A stretch of 9,584 nucleotides of DNA from an uncultured Oscillibacter sp. (GTDB taxonomy: Bacteria > Bacillota > Clostridia > Oscillospirales > Oscillospiraceae), in NCBI GenBank assembly GCA_910585385.1, contig CAJUDV010000056.1, forward strand, positions 1 to 9,584. The letters are read 5' to 3'. The position numbers were made by a program, and so were the translations under genes. Of this stretch, positions 5,971 through 9,584 are shown piece by piece (the first letter of the stretch is position 1; each line of letters starts with the position of its first letter). Below the pieces are notes generated by a model, which made no database searches, was not told the origin of the DNA, and worked only from the letters and a program-made list of their open reading frames with translations.

Positions 5971-6009
5971 CAGAAAGCGCACCCCTTTGGGGTGCGCTTT
6001 CTGTCTTTA
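5969..6009. terminator. 17-bp perfect hairpin, shared terminator between the pentapeptide gene and pcrA
   Basis: The arms at 5969-5985 and 5989-6005 are fully complementary, with a 3-base loop. The inner stem agcgcacccc/ggggtgcgct is followed on both strands by the T-rich tail TTCTGTC, so it can act in both directions. It starts within the TGA stop of the pentapeptide gene, and only one base separates it from the TAA of pcrA (6009-6007), leaving almost no 3' untranslated space. Confidence 0.88.
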
Positions 6010-8481
6010 AAGCTTTTTCATATGGCTTCCGGCAAATTTCAGCATCAGCCGCTTTGGCTTCTCCGCCCCCTGGAACTGGACGGTAACCATGGCGTCGCCG
6101 GACATGGGCTGGACATCCAGCACGGTTCCCTGGCCGAAGGCGGTGTGTTCCACCTCGTCTCCGGTCCGCAGCTCCAGCATGGGCGCGGACGGGCCGCCCC
6201 GGGCCGCCCCTGGACGCTGAGACGCGGTTTTGGCCACCGTCTCCCGGTAGGTGCGAACCGCGCCGCCGGCGGTCCTGCCGCCATAGCCGCCGAAAGAGGA
6301 CGTGCCGCCATAGGCGGAGGCACCGCTGTCCCAGCCGCCGGAAGCGCTCTCTCCGCCGCCGAAGCGGGGTTCCTGCTTGCCCTCCCAGCGCATATTCTCC
6401 TCCGGGATCTCGTCCAGAAACCGGGAAAAGCGGTTGCTGCTGGTGCGGCCATACAGCATCCTCTGGCGGGCGTTGGTCAATGTCAATCTCTCTTTGGCCC
6501 GGGTCATGGCCACGTAGCAAAGGCGGCGCTCCTCCTCAATCTCCTCCTGGTCGTACTGGGCGGAGCTGCCGGGGAAAATCCCCTCCTCCATGCCCACCAC
6601 ATATACCAGGGGAAACTCCAGCCCCTTGGCGGAGTGGATGGTCATCATGGTGACGCAGTCGTCCCCGCCCTCCAGGGAATCCAGGTCCGTGTACAGGGCG
6701 ATCTCATTCAAAAAGCCGGAGAGGGTGGCGTCCTCCGGGTCCCGCTCCAGAAAGCCCAGGATGTTGGATTTCAGCTCCTCCACGTTCTCGATGCGCCCCC
6801 GGCTCTCCAGGTCGTTCTTCTCCTCCAGGGCCTTGACATAGCCGCTCTGAGCGCACACGGCGTCGTAGAACTCCGGCAGAGCCAGTTCCGCCCCCTGGCG
6901 GCGGAGACCGTCGATGAGGTCGGCGAATTTTAAGAGCTTCGCTTTGGCGGCCTTTAGCTCCGGAAACAGATCCGCGTTGCGGATGATCTCATACAGAGAC
7001 GCCCCCTGGGCCGCCGCCAGGTCCGCCACCTTGTCCATGGTGGTGGCGCCGATGCCCCGGGCGGGGCTGTTGACGATCCGCCGCAGCCGCAGGTCGTCCA
7101 GGGGGTTGTTCAGCACGCACAGGTACGCCAGCATATCCTTGACCTCCGCCCGGTCAAAGAACTTCATGCCTCCTACTATCTTATAGGGCACGCCGTTGCG
7201 GCGCATGGCGTACTCCAACGCGTTGGACTGGGCGTTCATGCGGTACAGCACTGCGGCGTCCCGGAATTTCCGTCCCCGGTTCACCGCCATCATGATCTCC
7301 CCCACCACGTAATTGGCCTCGTCGCTCTCGCTGAAAGTGGTCTTGACCGTGACGGTCTCCCCGCTGCCGTTGTCCGTCCACAGCGTCTTGCCCTTGCGGC
7401 CCTGGTTATTTTTGATGACGGCGTTGGCGGCGTCCAGAATGTTCTGCGTGGAGCGGTAGTTCTGTTCCAGCCGGATCACCCGGGCGTCCTTGTACTGCTT
7501 CTCAAAGCTGAGGATGTTCTCAATGTTGGCCCCCCGAAAACGGTAGATGGACTGGTCGTCGTCACCCACTACGCAGAGGTTCTTCCTCCCTCCCGCCAGG
7601 AGGCTGGTCAGCAGGTACTGGAGGTGGTTGGTGTCCTGGTACTCGTCCACCAGCACATAGCGAAACTTGTTCTGGTAGTACGCCAGCACCTCCGGCTCCT
7701 GCCGCAACAGGGTGACGGTATGGTAGATGATGTCGTCAAAATCCATGGCGTTGGCGGAGCGGAGCTTTTTGGCGTAGGCGGCATAGACCTTTGCAATCCG
7801 GCTCAGCTTCCAATCCGCCTCGCTGTTATGCTTGGCGGCAAAGTCCTCGGGGCTTTCGTACTTGTCCTTGGCGCCGCTGATGATGCTCAGGGCGCTCTTA
7901 GGCGGAAAGGCCTTCTCGTCCAGATTCAGCTCCTTGATAATGTCCCGAAGAACCCGCTTGGAGTCGTCGGTATCATAGATCGTAAAATTCTTGTCAAAGC
8001 CGATACGGTCGGCGTCCCGCCGCAGGATGCGGACGCAGGCGGAGTGGAAGGTGGAGGCCCAGACGTCGTTGGCCATGGGACCCAGACGGGCTGCCAGACG
8101 GTCTTTCAGCTCCCCCGCCGCCTTGTTGGTAAAGGTGATGGCGATGATCTCCCAGGGGCGGGGCACGTCCACAGCGCACAGACGGCGGGCACGGTCCATT
8201 TCCAGGGCCTCCGGGCGCTCCGGAAAATTCTCCAGAAATCGCAGATCCTCCTCCGAGGCCCACTCCGGCGCCTCCTCACAGTCGCTGCCCCGGCCGTAGG
8301 TCAAGAGGTTGTAGACCCGCTGGATCAGGACGGTGGTTTTTCCGCTGCCGGCCCCCGCCAGCAGGAGCAGCGGCCCCTCCGTAGTCATGGCGGCTTGGCG
8401 CTGCATGGGATTCAGCCGCCGAAAGTCCCAGGCGATAACCGCCTGCCTGGCGGCGGCGTACCGTTTGTTGAAATCAGTCAT
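6007..8481 (-). CDS. pcrA: ATP-dependent DNA helicase PcrA/UvrD (SF1A)
   Basis: 824 residues; a 3'-5' helicase for repair, rolling-circle replication and clearing of transcription conflicts. In order: Q motif LNPMQRQA (23-30), Walker A AGAGSGKT (42-49), motif Ia FTNKAA (117-122), TFHSA (144-148), motif II VDEYQDTN (278-285), motif III VGDDDQSIYRFRGA (305-318), motif IV LEQNYRST (338-345), then TIHSAKGLEFPLVYVVGMEE and YVAMTRAKERL (motifs V and VI). Compared from memory with Bacillus PcrA, about 45 extra residues, many acidic, lie between Walker A and motif Ia (about 62-108). A Gly/Ser-rich linker (about 704-768) leads to a Tudor-like C-terminal domain (769-824, GDEVEHTAFGQGTVL), the part that contacts RNA polymerase in Bacillus. 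The ribosome site AGGAGA (8498-8493) is 11 bases from the ATG, slightly far. It has its own promoter at 8514-8542. Confidence 0.97.
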   Translation of the reverse strand: MTDFNKRYAAARQAVIAWDFRRLNPMQRQAAMTTEGPLLLLAGAGSGKTTVLIQRVYNLLTYGRGSDCEEAPEWASEEDLRFLENFPERPEALEMDRARRLCAVDVPRPWEIIAITFTNKAAGELKDRLAARLGPMANDVWASTFHSACVRILRRDADRIGFDKNFTIYDTDDSKRVLRDIIKELNLDEKAFPPKSALSIISGAKDKYESPEDFAAKHNSEADWKLSRIAKVYAAYAKKLRSANAMDFDDIIYHTVTLLRQEPEVLAYYQNKFRYVLVDEYQDTNHLQYLLTSLLAGGRKNLCVVGDDDQSIYRFRGANIENILSFEKQYKDARVIRLEQNYRSTQNILDAANAVIKNNQGRKGKTLWTDNGSGETVTVKTTFSESDEANYVVGEIMMAVNRGRKFRDAAVLYRMNAQSNALEYAMRRNGVPYKIVGGMKFFDRAEVKDMLAYLCVLNNPLDDLRLRRIVNSPARGIGATTMDKVADLAAAQGASLYEIIRNADLFPELKAAKAKLLKFADLIDGLRRQGAELALPEFYDAVCAQSGYVKALEEKNDLESRGRIENVEELKSNILGFLERDPEDATLSGFLNEIALYTDLDSLEGGDDCVTMMTIHSAKGLEFPLVYVVGMEEGIFPGSSAQYDQEEIEEERRLCYVAMTRAKERLTLTNARQRMLYGRTSSNRFSRFLDEIPEENMRWEGKQEPRFGGGESASGGWDSGASAYGGTSSFGGYGGRTAGGAVRTYRETVAKTASQRPGAARGGPSAPMLELRTGDEVEHTAFGQGTVLDVQPMSGDAMVTVQFQGAEKPKRLMLKFAGSHMKKL

Positions 8482-8513
8482 ATGTTCACCAGTCTCCTAT
8501 AATCTTAGGGTCT

Positions 8514-8542
8514 ATTTTAGGACAAAAACCGCCGGAGGTCAA
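8514..8542 (-). promoter_or_regulatory. Predicted promoter of pcrA
   Basis: On the minus strand, TTGACC (8542-8537) and TAAAAT (8519-8514) have 17-base spacing, each five of six to the sigma-A consensus. The start near 8507 gives a leader of about 26 bases. Confidence 0.75.
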
Positions 8543-8572
8543 CCATGGTTTTGCCAGACCGCGGCCTCCGCC

Positions 8573-8601
8573 TTGACGTCAGAGGAGACAAATGCTATAC
8601 T
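8573..8601 (+). promoter_or_regulatory. Predicted promoter of the coiled-coil envelope protein gene
   Basis: TTGACG (8573-8578) and TATACT (8596-8601) have 17-base spacing, each five of six to the sigma-A consensus. The start near 8608 rules out upstream ATG codons such as 8545 and supports the TTG start at 8626. It is back-to-back with the pcrA promoter, with 30 bases between the two -35 elements. Confidence 0.78.
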
Positions 8602-8625
8602 CACCGCGAAAAGGAAGTGATCTGT

Positions 8626-9240
8626 TTGAAAAAATGGCTGGCGGCGCTGCTGCTTCTCTGCCTGGGGACAGGTTGTGCCATCTCCTCTCTGGCCTGGCAA
8701 AGAGCGGAGCGGCAGTCGGCACAGTGGAGAGCCCGCGCGGAAGCGGCAGAACATCGGGCCAATGAGGCGGAGTCGGCACTGAAACGCTCCGAGGAGCGGC
8801 GGCTGCTTCTGTCCCTGGAGAGCGACCCCATTGCCGCGTTTTTCACCCCGTTTCCATACAGCGGCAGCACCGCAGGATACCTCGCAGCTCTGGAGGCCGA
8901 GGCCTACCGGACAGAGATGGAAAACGCCGCCGCGTTGCTGCGAGGCGGCACAGACAGCGCGCTCATCGACAGCTTTCTTGCCTTCATTGACGCGCAGGCT
9001 CAAATGGAGGCGGAGATCTGGACCGGCTCCCTGCGCGCGCAGGGAGCCGCCACCGCCGGCGCCTGGGCCCATATAAGCCAATGCCAGATTCCGATTTACC
9101 GGTTTGGCGCGCATACGCTGATCTCCGCTTATCAGAGAACTGGAGAGGACTATTCCTTTCTCTTTGATCCGGAGGCTGCCCGGCAGACCCTGCTGCTGGC
9201 AGGGTTCCGGGAAGAGGATCTCCCCGAACTTATCAGCTGA
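8626..9240 (+). CDS. Uncharacterised membrane-anchored or lipoprotein-like coiled-coil protein (TTG start)
   Basis: 204 residues from a TTG start; I do not recognise a family. The start is set by the SD-like AAGGAAGTGAT (8610-8620) and by the promoter ending at 8601. An earlier in-frame ATG at 8545 lies upstream of the promoter. The N-terminus is a signal-like KKW followed by LAALLLLCLG and GTGC at 14-17. C17 could be lipidated, but the -3 residue is Gly, not the usual Leu/Val/Ile, so an uncleaved membrane anchor is equally possible. A charged Ala/Glu/Arg-rich helix, likely a coiled coil, covers about 23-66 (ERQSAQWRARAEAAEHRANE). The remainder (67-204) is mixed, without catalytic motifs I can name. 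It is probably exported and held at the outer membrane face. It is divergent from pcrA, and an MBL remnant starts 20 bases after its stop. Codons 134-141 hold a perfect 26-bp palindrome. Confidence 0.75.
   Translation: MKKWLAALLLLCLGTGCAISSLAWQRAERQSAQWRARAEAAEHRANEAESALKRSEERRLLLSLESDPIAAFFTPFPYSGSTAGYLAALEAEAYRTEMENAAALLRGGTDSALIDSFLAFIDAQAQMEAEIWTGSLRAQGAATAGAWAHISQCQIPIYRFGAHTLISAYQRTGEDYSFLFDPEAARQTLLLAGFREEDLPELIS
9024..9049. repeat. 26-bp perfect palindrome inside the coiled-coil gene
   Basis: The left half cggctccctgcgc (9024-9036) is followed directly by its exact reverse complement (9037-9049). In RNA it would fold into a GC-rich hairpin with a minimal loop. No T-run follows, so it is not a classical terminator. 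It lies wholly within codons 133-142 (T-G-S-L-R-A-Q-G-A-A). Confidence 0.9.
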
Positions 9241-9260
9241 TTGAAAAGAGAAACTTTACA

Positions 9261-9431
9261 ATGTATGAACTGATCCAGGCTGGTAAACACACCTATTACA
9301 TCCTATGTCCCGCCAAAATAGGCGTCTGGACCTGCATCCTCAATCCCCACGCCAACGCCAATTACAACGGCGGCAACACCCTGCTCCAGCAGCGGCTGGG
9401 TGCTCCCACCGGAGCTGACCGCTTTCCAAAG
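9261..9431 (+). pseudogene. Remnant of an MBL-fold metallo-hydrolase gene
   Basis: The frame opens with MYELIQAGKHTYYILCPAKI, which matches from memory the N-terminus of clostridial MBL-fold metallo-hydrolases of roughly 290 residues. Directly after GVW it jumps to TCILNPHANANYNGGNTLLQ, which in those proteins reads like TAILNTHSNADHIGGN and lies some 40 residues further on. So an in-frame internal deletion is inferred. The HxHxDH-type zinc motif is degraded: the Asp and the second His of the usual HSNADH are Asn and Tyr. Similarity ends near residue 54 (9422), then the frame drifts through the terminator into sequence antisense to etfA. The ribosome site is weak (AAAGAGAA). It lies 20 bases after the coiled-coil gene and may be co-transcribed. 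A functional small protein is possible but unlikely. Confidence 0.68.
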
Positions 9432-9436
9432 ATAAA

Positions 9437-9473
9437 ACAGGAGCTATCCCTTAGGATAGCTCCTGTCTCTTTT
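9437..9473. terminator. Bidirectional terminator between the MBL remnant and etfA
   Basis: A 13-bp perfect stem, acaggagctatcc (9437-9449) with ggatagctcctgt (9454-9466), has loop CTTA. On the plus strand it is followed by CTCTTTTCTG; on the minus strand by TTTATC directly after the stem. It serves the plus-strand coiled-coil/remnant unit and the convergent etfA. A weaker 7-bp stem (9465-9471 with 9480-9486) overlaps its right arm by two bases. Confidence 0.85.
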
Positions 9474-9487
9474 CTGTACAAGAGACC

Positions 9488-9584
9488 TTACTTCGCAGCC
9501 TTAGCGGCGCGGATGGCCTCGGTGAGCAAGGGGGTGACCTTGAAGAGGTCGCCGCAGATGCCGTAGTCGGCAATCTCGAAGATG
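9488..9584 (-). CDS. etfA: Electron transfer flavoprotein alpha subunit, C-terminal end (partial)
   Basis: Only the last 31 residues are in the window, ending at TAA (9490-9488). IFEIADYGICGDLFKVTPLL and TEAIRAAKAAK match the conserved C-terminus of EtfA, where ADYGIVGDLFEVVPALTEA is typical; this segment is part of the FAD-binding domain II. EtfA pairs with EtfB and carries electrons between acyl-CoA dehydrogenases and their partners; in butyrate-forming Clostridia it takes part in electron bifurcation. The rest of the operon, presumably with etfB and acyl-CoA dehydrogenase, would lie beyond the right edge. Confidence 0.85.
   Translation of the reverse strand, partial: IFEIADYGICGDLFKVTPLLTEAIRAAKAAK

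Noticed and set aside
7624..8502. Long plus-strand open frame antisense to pcrA
   Set aside because: Shadow frame; all SF1A helicase motifs are on the minus strand.
8545..8625. Upstream ATG (8545) as the start of the coiled-coil protein
   Set aside because: It would lie before the well-formed promoter at 8573-8601 and would bury the signal-like hydrophobic segment 30 residues inside the protein.

Overview
The window reads as chromosomal core sequence from a GC-rich Gram-positive anaerobe, most likely a gut Clostridia member of the Oscillospiraceae (Flavonifractor/Lawsonibacter-like). This rests on the mltG-trhP neighbourhood, a clostridial-type pcrA, an EtfA tail, strong Shine-Dalgarno sites and sigma-A-like promoters; it is inferred from gene content, not from a database search. 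No phage, insertion sequence, CRISPR array, tRNA or rRNA was seen.

Layout. 1-576 (minus) is the N-terminal part of a U32-family protein of the TrhP tRNA-hydroxylation type. Its start overlaps the end of mltG (566-1735, minus), an endolytic murein transglycosylase. 1870-2115 (plus) is a small, very cysteine/glycine/asparagine-rich peptide gene with its own terminator, wedged between mltG and a convergent tagA (2177-2896, minus; ManNAc-type glycosyltransferase). 3065-3976 (minus) is an EamA/DMT exporter with a bidirectional hairpin after it. It is divergent from a three-gene plus-strand operon at 4084-5970: GNAT acetyltransferase, HAD phosphatase and pentapeptide-repeat protein. A long perfect hairpin separates that operon from convergent pcrA (6007-8481, minus). 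Divergent from pcrA is a coiled-coil envelope protein with a TTG start (8626-9240, plus), followed by a decayed metallo-beta-lactamase-fold remnant (9261-9431) and a terminator shared with the convergent 3' end of etfA (9488-9584, minus, partial).

How the genes relate. mltG (glycan-strand cleavage) and tagA (wall polymer linkage) are envelope genes, and the EamA protein and the coiled-coil protein are also membrane or envelope located. trhP (tRNA wobble modification) and pcrA (repair and transcription conflict) are housekeeping. The GNAT-HAD-pentapeptide operon has no assignable shared pathway.

Points most worth a second look: the Cys-rich peptide, whose two internal 9-residue repeats differ only at synonymous third positions; the cysteine column in the pentapeptide protein; the face-to-face promoters between the EamA and GNAT genes; a 26-bp perfect palindrome inside the coiled-coil gene; and the MBL remnant with an apparent in-frame deletion and lost metal ligands. 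I saw no complete defence system or biosynthetic cluster.
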